From Lentisphaerota bacterium (lineage in GTDB: Bacteria > Verrucomicrobiota > Kiritimatiellia > RFP12 > UBA3636): a stretch of 6,825 nt of DNA. This document shows, in pieces, positions 1 to 6,588 of the stretch. Every line of letters starts with the position of its first letter. The first letter of the stretch is position 1. The notes beneath the pieces are model-generated. The model ran no database searches. It was not told the origin of the DNA and worked only from the letters and a program-made list of their open reading frames with translations. The position numbers and the translations under genes were made by a program. The stretch covers positions 1 through 6,825 of the forward strand of contig JAAZAI010000004.1 of assembly GCA_012514445.1 (NCBI GenBank). The letters run 5' to 3'.

Positions 1-1
1 A

Positions 2-274
2 GGATACCTGAATGAAGCGCTTCCGGAAGGCCGCTGCCGGATCCTCGCTCCTGATCACGATGAGAACGGATTCTATGCGTTCGAGCATCTGCCGTTCCCG
101 GAGTGGAGCTATTTTGAGGAAGGCCCCGCCTCCCGTACCGGAGCCGGCGCGGCGTCCGTCAACGTCACTGTGGGATTGAGCGACGGCTCCCGAAAAACGA
201 TGCGGTTCTGGCCGCTGTCCTATTACGTCAGCACCTGGATCTTCTACGATACACAGGTTCTCTTCGAAATCTGA
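2..274 (+). CDS. C-terminal part of an unrecognised protein (5' end outside window)
   Basis: An open frame of 90 codons runs from the window edge to a TGA stop at 272-274. I do not recognise the family. The visible C-terminus has no clear membrane segment and is rich in aromatic residues: EWSYF near residue 38, and an ending that includes RFWPLSYYVSTWIFYD. It looks like a folded beta-rich protein, not a chance frame, because its aromatic and acidic content is unlike the Arg/Ala/Pro-rich spurious frames of this GC-rich DNA. No start codon with a ribosome binding site is visible, so the gene must begin to the left. It converges on the aromatic operon and is followed 54 bases later by a terminator-like hairpin, which supports it being a real transcribed gene. 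A C-terminal domain of a secreted or pseudopilin-like protein is one possibility, but this is only a guess. Confidence 0.6.
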   Translation, partial: GYLNEALPEGRCRILAPDHDENGFYAFEHLPFPEWSYFEEGPASRTGAGAASVNVTVGLSDGSRKTMRFWPLSYYVSTWIFYDTQVLFEI

Positions 275-328
275 GCCGATCCACGGCAAGCATCCGCAGC
301 TCGCGCGCAACTTCGCACAGGAGAGCGA

Positions 329-363
329 CGCGCCGCCCGCGGGCCGCGCGCTTTTGGGTTTTT
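329..363 (+). terminator. Probable Rho-independent terminator of the partial plus-strand gene
   Basis: A very GC-rich stem pairs 329-339 with 340-350 (ideal loop of four bases at the centre, one C-C mismatch at 334/345). It is followed immediately by a T-rich run, CTTTTGGGTTTTT, at 351-363. The T run lies on the plus-strand side only, so the signal fits termination of the gene ending at 274. It reaches the stop codon of the convergent DAHP synthase gene, and the same stem could hinder read-through from that side, although no T run follows it on the minus strand. The GGG interrupting the T tract lowers confidence. Confidence 0.55.
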
Positions 364-1381
364 ATCCTACCGCTTTGCCCTCGAAGGCCGCTCTCCTTGC
401 GATGTCCTTCATGAGCTCGCCGAATTGATCGAGGTCGAGCGACTGCGCGCCGTCGCTGAGAGCCTGCGCCGGGTTGTCGTGCGCCTCGATCAAAAGTCCG
501 TCCGCGCCCACCGCGACGGCCGCGCGCGACAGCGGCGGCACCAGGCGGCGCAGGCCCGAGGCGTGGCTCGGGTCCACGAACACCGGAAGGTGGGATTTCT
601 GCTTCAAGAGGGGCACCGCGGAAAGGTCCAGCGTGTTGCGCGTGGCCGTCTCGAACGTGCGGATGCCGCGTTCGCAGAGGATCACCTCCGTGTTGCCGCC
701 GGACATGATGTATTCGGCCGACATGAGCAGCTCGCTGATCGAATTCGAGAAGCCGCGCTTGAGCAGGATCGGCTTGCGGACCTGCCCCAGCTCCTTGAGC
801 AGCTCGAAGTTCTGCATGTTGCGCGCGCCGACCTGGATCACGTCCACGAAGTCCATGAACATGTCCACCTGCGCCGGATTCGTGATCTCCGAGACGACGG
901 GCAGGCCCGTGGCCTGGCGCGCCTTCTTCAAGTAGAGCAGCCCCTCGGCCTTCAGGCCCTGGAAGGCGTAGGGGGAGGTGCGGGGCTTGAACGCGCCGCC
1001 GCGCAGCATCGTCGCGCCGCAGCGCTTCACCGCGTCGGCGATCACGAGGATCTGCTCCTCCGTCTCCACCGCGCACGGGCCTGCGCAGATGACGACGCGC
1101 CGGTCGCCGATGCGGTTCGCGCCGACTTCCACGATCGTGTTGTCGGGATGGAACTTGCGGTTCGCCCGCTTGTACGGCTCCTGAACCTTGAGCACGCGCT
1201 CGGCTTCCTCGATCATCTCGACTTCGGCGACGGGGATGAGGCTCGTGTCGCCGACGAGGCCGATGATCGTGGATTCCGAACCGAAGATCGGATGCGTGTT
1301 GACGCCGTATTTCTTTTCCAGCAGCGCGCAGATGTCCTCCACGCGCGGCTTGGGGGTTCCGTTCTTGAGAATGATGATCAT
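362..1381 (-). CDS. aroF: 3-deoxy-7-phosphoheptulonate (DAHP) synthase, type I-beta with N-terminal regulatory domain
   Basis: This enzyme condenses phosphoenolpyruvate with erythrose 4-phosphate, the first step of the shikimate pathway, in the cytoplasm. The 339-residue protein has an N-terminal ferredoxin-like (ACT-like) domain at about 1-65, followed by a (beta/alpha)8 barrel. Catalytic signatures are AGPCAVE (100-106), RGGAFKPRTSPY (127-138), VGARNMQNFELL (185-196), LLKRG (206-210), FVDPSHASG (268-276) and IEAHDNPAQALSDG (298-311). By analogy with the Thermotoga maritima enzyme, C103, H273, E299 and D310 are the metal ligands, and all are present. In that enzyme the N-terminal domain mediates feedback inhibition by tyrosine or phenylalanine, so the same is likely here. 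No chorismate mutase domain is fused. The ATG overlaps the aroE-aroK stop as ATGA, with GGAG (1389-1392) seven bases upstream. It is the last gene of the operon. The paralogue name (aroF, aroG or aroH) cannot be fixed from sequence alone. Confidence 0.96.
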   Translation of the reverse strand: MIIILKNGTPKPRVEDICALLEKKYGVNTHPIFGSESTIIGLVGDTSLIPVAEVEMIEEAERVLKVQEPYKRANRKFHPDNTIVEVGANRIGDRRVVICAGPCAVETEEQILVIADAVKRCGATMLRGGAFKPRTSPYAFQGLKAEGLLYLKKARQATGLPVVSEITNPAQVDMFMDFVDVIQVGARNMQNFELLKELGQVRKPILLKRGFSNSISELLMSAEYIMSGGNTEVILCERGIRTFETATRNTLDLSAVPLLKQKSHLPVFVDPSHASGLRRLVPPLSRAAVAVGADGLLIEAHDNPAQALSDGAQSLDLDQFGELMKDIARRAAFEGKAVG

Positions 1382-2721
1382 GTCGGGGCTCCGGTGTCTT
1401 CGAGGGCGCGCGCGAGGGCCGCGGCGACGTCTTCGGGTGTTGTGTGCGCGCCGGTCTCGGCGCAGGTGTCGCTGAAATCGCGGTAGATCGGCTCGCGCGC
1501 CACGAAGAGGCCGCGCGCGGCGTCGGCGTCGCGCGCCAGCGGGCGCGCCGGATCCTGGGCGATGCGCCGCCAGGCCTCCTCGAACGCGATGTCGATGTGG
1601 ACGACGAGCGTGTTCGTCTCGCGGATCATCCGCCGGTTCGCCTCCGCGACCGGCAGGCCGCCGCCCGCCGCGACGACGGCGGACGGTCCGTGGCGGAGCG
1701 CGGACTCCGCCACGTCGCGCTCGAGCTGGCGGAAGCCGGCTTCGCCGCGCTCGGCGAAAATGCCGGCGATGGGGCGGCCCGCCGCGCGGACGATCTCCGC
1801 GTCGAGATCGACGAACGCGATGCCGAGGCGTTCGGCGAGGATCCGGCCGACCGCGCTCTTGCCGCAGCCCATGAAGCCGACGAGGAGGATCTTGAGGGGG
1901 AAGGCGCGATAGAGTTCGCCGACGAGCTCGGGCAGCACGGCGCGCGCGATCGCGTCGGCGTCGAAGGACGTGTCCGGATTCCAGATGCGCTGCGCGGCGA
2001 TGGCCTGGCGCAGGAGCATGGCCAGGCCGCCGCAGGCGCGGGCGCCGCGGCGGCGCGCGTGGAGGACCAGCCGCGTGGGCGTGGGGTTGTAGATCGCGTC
2101 GAAGACGTCTGCGCCGGGGGCGAGGTCGCCCGGTTCGCACGGAAGGCCGCCGGCATGCGGCCACATCCCCAGCGGCGTGGCGTTGAGGACGGCGCCGAAC
2201 GGCCCTGCGGCGGAGCCGTCGTCCACGCGCACCTTGTCCGCGGCTTCGGGAACGCGCGCGAGGAGGTCGGCGACGATCGCCTCGGCGCGGGCCGTGGTGC
2301 GGGCGCGGAGGGTGATGGACCGCGCCCCCTGCGCGACGCAGGCGGCGGCCATCATGCGGGCGGAGCCGCCGGCCCCGAGGATGAGCGCGTCGCGGTTGCG
2401 CAGGGCGACGCCGCAGGCGAGGAATCCCTCGGTGTCGGTGTTGTAGCCGCGGCCCCCGTGGATGGTGTTGACCGCGCCGCAGGCGGCGGCGGAGGGATCG
2501 AGCTCGCGGAGGAACGGAATGACCGCCTGCTTGTGCGGGATCGTGCAGTTGAGGCCGTCGTGCGAGGCCAGCAGCGCCGGCAGGGCGCGCGGGACGTCCG
2601 CCGGATCGATGTCGTGGAGCGTGTACGTGCCGTCGATGCCGGCGATCTCCAGGATGCGCCGGTGGATGACGGGCGAGAGGCTGTGGCCGAGGGGGTGTCC
2701 GACGAGGCCGAAGCGTTTCAT
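1378..2721 (-). CDS. aroE-aroK: Bifunctional shikimate dehydrogenase / shikimate kinase fusion (AroE-AroK)
   Basis: One 447-residue protein carries two consecutive shikimate-pathway enzymes. Residues 1 to about 274 are shikimate dehydrogenase: shikimate-binding SLSP (14-17), NCTIPHK with catalytic K64 (58-64), GAVNT (82-86), GYNTD with catalytic D96 (92-96), nucleotide-binding GAGGSAR (116-122), an ARTTAR patch (140-145) that fits NADP preference, NATPLGM (180-186) and GGLAMLLRQA (231-240). Residues from about 276 are shikimate kinase: Walker A GFMGCGKS (282-289), FVDLD (303-307), GFRQLE with R331 (329-334), GGG (353-355), lid RPL (393-395) and REPIYR (409-414). The kinase follows the dehydrogenase with almost no linker. 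No ATG, GTG or TTG codon lies in frame at the junction, so this is a genuine fusion and not two genes. The first ATG overlaps the tyrA stop as ATGA, with GGGAGG nine bases upstream. Together the halves convert 3-dehydroshikimate to shikimate 3-phosphate. Confidence 0.95.
   Translation of the reverse strand: MKRFGLVGHPLGHSLSPVIHRRILEIAGIDGTYTLHDIDPADVPRALPALLASHDGLNCTIPHKQAVIPFLRELDPSAAACGAVNTIHGGRGYNTDTEGFLACGVALRNRDALILGAGGSARMMAAACVAQGARSITLRARTTARAEAIVADLLARVPEAADKVRVDDGSAAGPFGAVLNATPLGMWPHAGGLPCEPGDLAPGADVFDAIYNPTPTRLVLHARRRGARACGGLAMLLRQAIAAQRIWNPDTSFDADAIARAVLPELVGELYRAFPLKILLVGFMGCGKSAVGRILAERLGIAFVDLDAEIVRAAGRPIAGIFAERGEAGFRQLERDVAESALRHGPSAVVAAGGGLPVAEANRRMIRETNTLVVHIDIAFEEAWRRIAQDPARPLARDADAARGLFVAREPIYRDFSDTCAETGAHTTPEDVAAALARALEDTGAPT
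1389..1392 (-). promoter_or_regulatory. Ribosome binding site of the DAHP synthase gene, inside aroE-aroK
   Basis: On the minus strand GGAG lies seven bases before the ATG at 1381-1379, within the last codons of the upstream gene. Together with the ATGA overlap it fixes the start at MIIILK, which matches the usual N-terminus of type I-beta DAHP synthases, and it suggests translational coupling. Confidence 0.6.
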
Positions 2722-3629
2722 GGCCGACCGCCTCCCGGCGGATTTCGGCGCAGACCTTCCGGGATCGAGGCGCGGAAGTCGGAGGCCTGCTTGAGCAGCG
2801 CGCGCAGCGCCGCGTCGTCGCCGGTCGCGACGAGGTCGCGGACGCGGTGGAGCAGGGCGATGTAGTCGTCGATGGCCGGGACGAGGTTGGCGGACTCCAA
2901 GAAGATGTCCGTCCAGAGATCGGGCGACGAGGCCGCGATGCGCGTCGTGTCGCGGAAGCCGCCGCCGATGAGGGCGCGCATCACGGCGTCGCGGGCCTCG
3001 TCCGCGACGGAGGCGAGGGCGAAGGCGGCGACATGGGGCAGGTGGGAGATGACGGCGACGCGTCGGTCGTGCTGGTCGGGATCCATCGTGACGACGGTGG
3101 CGCCGAGGCTGGCGAGAAGGGCCTTGAAGGCCTCGAGGCTGGCGGCGGAGACGGCGCAGTCGGCGGGGACGCAGAGGACGTAGGTGGCGCGCTGGAAGAG
3201 GGTGGTCTCGGCGGCGCCGTAGCCGGAGCCCTCGGAGCCGGCCATGGGGTGGCCGCCGATGAAGTTGGCCATGCCGGCGGCGGCCTTCATGACGGGGATC
3301 TTGACGGAGGCGACGTCGGTGATCAGACCGATGCGGGCGTTTCGGAAAGTCCCGAGGAGGCGGCAGGCATCGCGCGGCGGCGTGCAGATGAAGAGCGCGT
3401 CGCAGCCGTCGAAGGCGGCTTCGAAGTGGGGGGCGTGGTGGTCGGCGGCCTCGTCGGCGACGCCCTCGGCGAGAGCGGCGTGGACGGGTTCGGGGCGCAG
3501 GTCGGCAACGGTGATCCGGCATCCCGGGACGAAGGCGCGCAGAGCCTTGGCCAGCGAGCCGCCGATGAGGCCGAGCCCGATGATGCCGAAGGCGTTGAAC
3601 GCGGGCGTCGCGGGATGTGTTGTTTTCAT
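2718..3629 (-). CDS. tyrA: Prephenate dehydrogenase (TyrA family)
   Basis: This enzyme oxidatively decarboxylates prephenate to 4-hydroxyphenylpyruvate for tyrosine synthesis; arogenate as substrate cannot be excluded. The 303-residue protein starts with a Rossmann domain: GLGLIGGS (18-25), with acidic D43 at the end of the second strand favouring NAD+. Then come ICTPP (81-85), DVASVK (105-110) and the family signature GGHPMAGSEGSGYGAA (125-140), with H127 matching the catalytic histidine. The C-terminal helical dimerisation domain includes HDRRVAVISHLPH (187-199) and GGFRDTTRIAASSPDLW (223-239), which hold the usual substrate-contact residues. There is no chorismate mutase or ACT domain, so feedback control of the pathway more likely rests on the DAHP synthase. 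It is the first gene of the operon. No Shine-Dalgarno precedes its ATG, and the predicted transcription start falls at the start codon, so it is probably translated from a leaderless mRNA. A later start would cut into the nucleotide-binding motif. Confidence 0.95.
   Translation of the reverse strand: MKTTHPATPAFNAFGIIGLGLIGGSLAKALRAFVPGCRITVADLRPEPVHAALAEGVADEAADHHAPHFEAAFDGCDALFICTPPRDACRLLGTFRNARIGLITDVASVKIPVMKAAAGMANFIGGHPMAGSEGSGYGAAETTLFQRATYVLCVPADCAVSAASLEAFKALLASLGATVVTMDPDQHDRRVAVISHLPHVAAFALASVADEARDAVMRALIGGGFRDTTRIAASSPDLWTDIFLESANLVPAIDDYIALLHRVRDLVATGDDAALRALLKQASDFRASIPEGLRRNPPGGGRP
2731..2736 (-). promoter_or_regulatory. Ribosome binding site of aroE-aroK, inside tyrA
   Basis: On the minus strand GGGAGG lies nine bases before the ATG at 2721-2719, inside the 3' end of tyrA. 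It decides the start at MKRFGLVGHP, the expected shikimate dehydrogenase N-terminus, although the same frame stays open far upstream into tyrA. Confidence 0.7.
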
Positions 3630-3636
3630 GCGCCGC

Positions 3637-3665
3637 AGTATAGCAAACGCCCAGGGGGATGGAAA
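3637..3665 (-). promoter_or_regulatory. Predicted sigma-70-type promoter of the tyrA-aroEK-aroF operon
   Basis: Read on the minus strand, TTTCCA (3665-3660, four of six matches to the -35 consensus) is separated by exactly 17 bases from TATACT (3642-3637, five of six matches to the -10 consensus). The -10 is preceded by TGC, an extended -10. Seven bases separate TATACT from the tyrA ATG, so the expected start point (about 3630) is at or one base before the ATG. The mRNA would then be leaderless or nearly so. The site lies in the only intergenic gap upstream of the operon. Confidence 0.65.
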
Positions 3666-3675
3666 GTGGGAGCGT

Positions 3676-3710
3676 GCGGAAGCGGCGATGTTTCAGATCG
3701 CCCATTCCGC
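3676..3710 (-). terminator. Stem-loop after clpB, probable transcript end
   Basis: An inverted repeat begins nine bases after the clpB stop codon. The outer arms GCGGAA/TTCCGC (3676-3681 with 3705-3710) and inner arms GGCGAT/ATCGCC (3684-3689 with 3697-3702) are separated by a 2x2 internal loop and close on a seven-base loop, giving 12 paired positions. On the minus strand no proper T run follows (only CTTTCC further on). It may therefore be a weak intrinsic terminator or an mRNA 3'-end stabiliser. It separates clpB from the operon promoter, whose -35 starts about ten bases further on. Confidence 0.5.
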
Positions 3711-3719
3711 CGCCTCATG

Positions 3720-6320
3720 CTACTGGATGTCGATGCCGAATTCGCCCTTGGCGGCGGTTACGCGGACGGTCGCCTCGCTGGCGAAGCTGCCTTGGAGGAT
3801 GGCGCGCGCGATCGGCGTCTCGAGATCCGTCTGGATGTGGCGCTTGAGCGGCCGCGCTCCGTACACGGGGTCGTAGCCGCGTTCGACGAGCAGCGCCACC
3901 GCCGCGTCGTCCACGTCGAGTTTGAGTCCGCGCTCGCGCAGGCGCGTCTCGAGGTCGCGCAGCATCAGCCGGGCGATCGAGTGGATTTCGGACTGGGCCA
4001 GCGGCTTGAAGACGACGGTCTCGTCGAGGCGGTTGAGGAACTCGGGGCGGAACGTCTCCTTCAGGAGCGCCAGGACGGCCTTTTTCGCCTCCTCCGTGAT
4101 TTCGCCTTTCTTCGAGAGGCCCTCGAGGAGGAACTGCGAGCCAAGGTTGCTCGTCATGATGACGATCGTGTTGCGGAAGTTGACCGTGCGCCCGTGGGAG
4201 TCGGTCAGGCGCCCGTCGTCGAGGACCTGCAGGAGGATGTTGAAGACGTCGGGGTGCGCCTTTTCGATTTCGTCGAGCAGCACGACGGAGTACGGCTTGC
4301 GGCGGACGGCCTCGGTGAGCTGGCCGCCTTCGTCGTAGCCGACGTAGCCCGGGGGGGCGCCGACGAGCCGCGAGACGGCGAACTTCTCCATGTACTCGGA
4401 CATGTCGATGCGCACCATCTGCGCCTCGGAGTCGAAGAGGTTCGCGGCGAGGGTTCGCGCCAGCTCGGTCTTGCCGACGCCGGTGGGTCCGAGGAAGAGG
4501 AACGAGCCGATGGGGCGGTTCTTGTTCTGGATGCCGGCCTTGGCGCGCAGGACGGCGTCCGCGACCGCCTGCACGGCCTCGTCCTGGCCGACGACGCGCT
4601 CGTGGAGCTGCTCGGGGAGGCGCAGGAGCTTCTCGCGCTCGGACTCGACGAGTTTCTTCACGGGGATGCCGGTCCAGCGCGAGACGACCTCGGCGATTTC
4701 GTCCTCTGTCACCTCCTCGCGCAGCAGGCGTCTGCCGGGCTTCGACTCGGCCTCTTTCTGGAGGGCCTCGATCCGGCGCTCGATCTCGGGGATCGTGCCG
4801 TGGCGGAGTTTGGCCGCCTTGTCGAGGTCGTAGGCGCGTTCCGCGGACTCGCAGGCGTTGCGGGCCTTCTCCAGCTCCTCGCGCGCGGCGCGAACCTTCT
4901 CGATCACGCCTTTCTCGGCCTGCCACTGCAGCCGCATGGCGTCGGCGTTCGCGCGCAGATCGGCCAGCTCCCGGCGCAGCGCCTCGAGGCGCTCGAGGCT
5001 CGCCTTGTCCTTCTCCTTCTTGAGCGCGGTCTCCTCGATCTCCAGGCGCATGACCTTGCGCGTGACCTCGTCGAGTTCGGCCGGCATGGAGTCCATCTCC
5101 GTGCGGATCGAGGCGCAGGCCTCGTCGACGAGGTCGATGGCCTTGTCCGGCAGGAAGCGGTCGGAGACGTAGCGGTCGGAGAGCACGGCGGCGGAGACGA
5201 TGGCGGCGTCCTGGATGCGGACGTTGTGATAGAGCTCGAAGCGGTCGCGCAAGCCGCGGAGGATGGAGACCGTGTCCTCGACGCCCGGGGCGTCGACGGT
5301 GACGGGCTGGAAACGGCGCTCGAGGGCGGCGTCCTTCTCCATGTGCTTGCGGTACTCGTCGAGGGTCGTGGCGCCGATGCAGTGCAGCTCGCCGCGCGCG
5401 AGCATGGGCTTGAGCATGTTGGCGGCGTCGGTCGAGCCCTCGGTCTTGCCGGCGCCGACGATCGTGTGGATCTCGTCGATGAAGAGGACGATGGCGCCTT
5501 CGGCGGCCTTGATCTCGTTGAGGACGGCCTTGAGGCGCTCCTCGAACTCGCCGCGGTACTTGGCGCCGGCCATGAGCGCGGTCATGTCGAGCGCGTAGAT
5601 GGAGCGGCCCTTGAGGTTCTCGGGGACGTCGCCGCGGACGATGCGCTGGGCGAGGCCCTCGACGATGGCGGTCTTGCCGACGCCGGGCTCGCCGATGAGC
5701 ACGGGGTTGTTCTTCGTCTTGCGCGAGAGGATGCGCGTGACGGCGCGGATTTCGGAATCGCGGCCGATGACGGGGTCGAGCTTGTTCTGGCGCGCCATCT
5801 CGACGAGGTCGACGCCGTACTTCTTGAGCGCCTCGTACTGGGACTCCGGCGAATCGGTGGTCACGCGCTGGCTGCCGCGGACCTCCTTGAGGGCCGCGAG
5901 CACGGACGCCGTGTCGAGACCGGCCTTCTGCAGGATCCGGGCCGTTTCGGAGCGCTTGTCGCCGTCGAGCATGGCCAGGAGCAGGTGTTCGACCGAGACA
6001 TACTCGTCCTTGAGCCGCCGGGCGTGGTCCTCGGCTTTGACCATCAGGGTCTGGAACTCCTGGGACACGTAGATCTTCCCGGACTCGGCGGACTGGCCGC
6101 TGACGCGCGGCATGCGGTCGAGGGCGGACTCCACGGCGGCAATGACGGAGGCCGCATTCGCGCCCGCCTTCTCGAGAATGCTCGGAACGAGCCCGTTCTC
6201 CTGCGTCAGCAGGGCGTGGAGCAAATGCGGCACGTCGACCGCCTGGTGGCTGTATCGCAATGCCGTCTGCTGGGCGGACTGAATGGCTTCCTGCGTCTTC
6301 TGGGTGAGTTTCTCGTTCAT
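3720..6320 (-). CDS. clpB: ATP-dependent protein disaggregase ClpB (Hsp104 family)
   Basis: ClpB is a hexameric cytoplasmic chaperone that threads aggregated proteins through its pore, working with DnaK/DnaJ/GrpE after heat or other stress. The 866-residue length is typical. Domains in order: N-terminal double Clp repeat (about 1-145); first AAA+ module with Walker A GEPGVGKT (210-217), pore loop KYRGEFE with Y255, Walker B VLFIDE (278-283) and arginine pair R335-R336; coiled-coil middle domain (about 405-530), which separates ClpB from ClpA/ClpC; second AAA+ module with Walker A GPTGVGKT (611-618), pore loop GYVGYDEGG (658-666), Walker B VVLLDE (679-684), arginine finger R764 and sensor-2 GARPLKR (821-827). 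I see no ClpP-binding loop. The ATG at 6320 is chosen because AGAGGAG stands seven bases upstream and MNEKLTQKTQEA matches the family start; an in-frame GTG at 6353 would add 11 residues but lacks a ribosome site. I see no CIRCE or HAIR operator upstream, nor a clear sigma-32 promoter. Confidence 0.98.
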   Translation of the reverse strand: MNEKLTQKTQEAIQSAQQTALRYSHQAVDVPHLLHALLTQENGLVPSILEKAGANAASVIAAVESALDRMPRVSGQSAESGKIYVSQEFQTLMVKAEDHARRLKDEYVSVEHLLLAMLDGDKRSETARILQKAGLDTASVLAALKEVRGSQRVTTDSPESQYEALKKYGVDLVEMARQNKLDPVIGRDSEIRAVTRILSRKTKNNPVLIGEPGVGKTAIVEGLAQRIVRGDVPENLKGRSIYALDMTALMAGAKYRGEFEERLKAVLNEIKAAEGAIVLFIDEIHTIVGAGKTEGSTDAANMLKPMLARGELHCIGATTLDEYRKHMEKDAALERRFQPVTVDAPGVEDTVSILRGLRDRFELYHNVRIQDAAIVSAAVLSDRYVSDRFLPDKAIDLVDEACASIRTEMDSMPAELDEVTRKVMRLEIEETALKKEKDKASLERLEALRRELADLRANADAMRLQWQAEKGVIEKVRAAREELEKARNACESAERAYDLDKAAKLRHGTIPEIERRIEALQKEAESKPGRRLLREEVTEDEIAEVVSRWTGIPVKKLVESEREKLLRLPEQLHERVVGQDEAVQAVADAVLRAKAGIQNKNRPIGSFLFLGPTGVGKTELARTLAANLFDSEAQMVRIDMSEYMEKFAVSRLVGAPPGYVGYDEGGQLTEAVRRKPYSVVLLDEIEKAHPDVFNILLQVLDDGRLTDSHGRTVNFRNTIVIMTSNLGSQFLLEGLSKKGEITEEAKKAVLALLKETFRPEFLNRLDETVVFKPLAQSEIHSIARLMLRDLETRLRERGLKLDVDDAAVALLVERGYDPVYGARPLKRHIQTDLETPIARAILQGSFASEATVRVTAAKGEFGIDIQ

Positions 6321-6327
6321 GGCCAGT

Positions 6328-6334
6328 CTCCTCT
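6328..6334 (-). promoter_or_regulatory. Strong ribosome binding site of clpB
   Basis: AGAGGAG on the minus strand, seven bases before the ATG at 6320-6318. It decides the start in favour of the 866-residue protein over the upstream in-frame GTG at 6353-6351. Confidence 0.85.
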
Positions 6335-6478
6335 TTGGGCCTGTTTCTTGCACAATCCATGCCAGCCATTTTCCCCTGCGCCAACGTTACGCTTCCGGCA
6401 CAATTCGTCTCACTCGCGCTCATTTTGCGCCATTCCGTCCCGGCGTCTGTTCAGTGAGTGGGGAGTAGGGAGGAGAGC

Positions 6479-6579
6479 GTAGCTTCCGCCAGGGCTCTGC
6501 CCCAGACCCCGGTATAGACCGGAGGGAGTGGACGCGGCGTCTCGCCGCGTGCGGTCTGCGGCGGGGGCGCCGCAGCTAC
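6479..6579. repeat. REP/BIME-like palindromic extragenic element
   Basis: A 101-base GC-rich block is bounded by the inverted termini GTAGCT (6479-6484) and AGCTAC (6574-6579). It holds four hairpins in a row: GGGC/GCCC (6492-6502), CCGGT/ACCGG (6509-6522), a perfect 8-bp stem with loop TCT (6532-6550) and a perfect 8-bp stem with loop GGGG (6556-6575). On the minus strand the last hairpin stands directly after the tetranucleotide GTAG. In the REP elements mobilised by RAYT (TnpA-REP) enzymes, GTAG sits at the foot of the hairpin in the same way. GTAG also begins the block on the plus strand, so the whole resembles two REPs in inverted orientation (a BIME). No transposase gene is in the window. 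That it is repeated elsewhere in the genome is an inference. Confidence 0.5.
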
Positions 6580-6588
6580 ACGAAGCAT

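Noticed and set aside
228..1076. Minus-strand 282-codon frame overlapping the DAHP synthase gene
   Set aside because: Arg/Gly/Ala-rich shadow frame with no recognisable motif, largely inside a confidently assigned gene.
362..2164. Extended 600-codon minus-strand frame ending at the DAHP synthase stop
   Set aside because: The portion upstream of 1381 is an Arg/Pro/Ala-rich shadow of aroE-aroK. The true start is the ATG at 1381 with a ribosome site.
1378..3705. 775-codon minus-strand frame ending at the aroE-aroK stop, as a possible triple fusion
   Set aside because: The part above 2721 is a low-complexity shadow of tyrA and intergenic DNA. The shikimate dehydrogenase N-terminus and its ribosome site fix the start at 2721.
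3720..6353. Alternative 877-residue ClpB start at a GTG codon (6353)
   Set aside because: No ribosome site precedes it, whereas AGAGGAG precedes the ATG at 6320, which gives the typical family N-terminus.
2847..6482. Plus-strand open frame of about 1,200 codons antisense to clpB and tyrA
   Set aside because: It lies opposite the real genes, is rich in low-complexity Asp/Gly/Val/Glu/Leu/Arg runs, has no motif, and is explained by biased codon use of GC-rich minus-strand genes.
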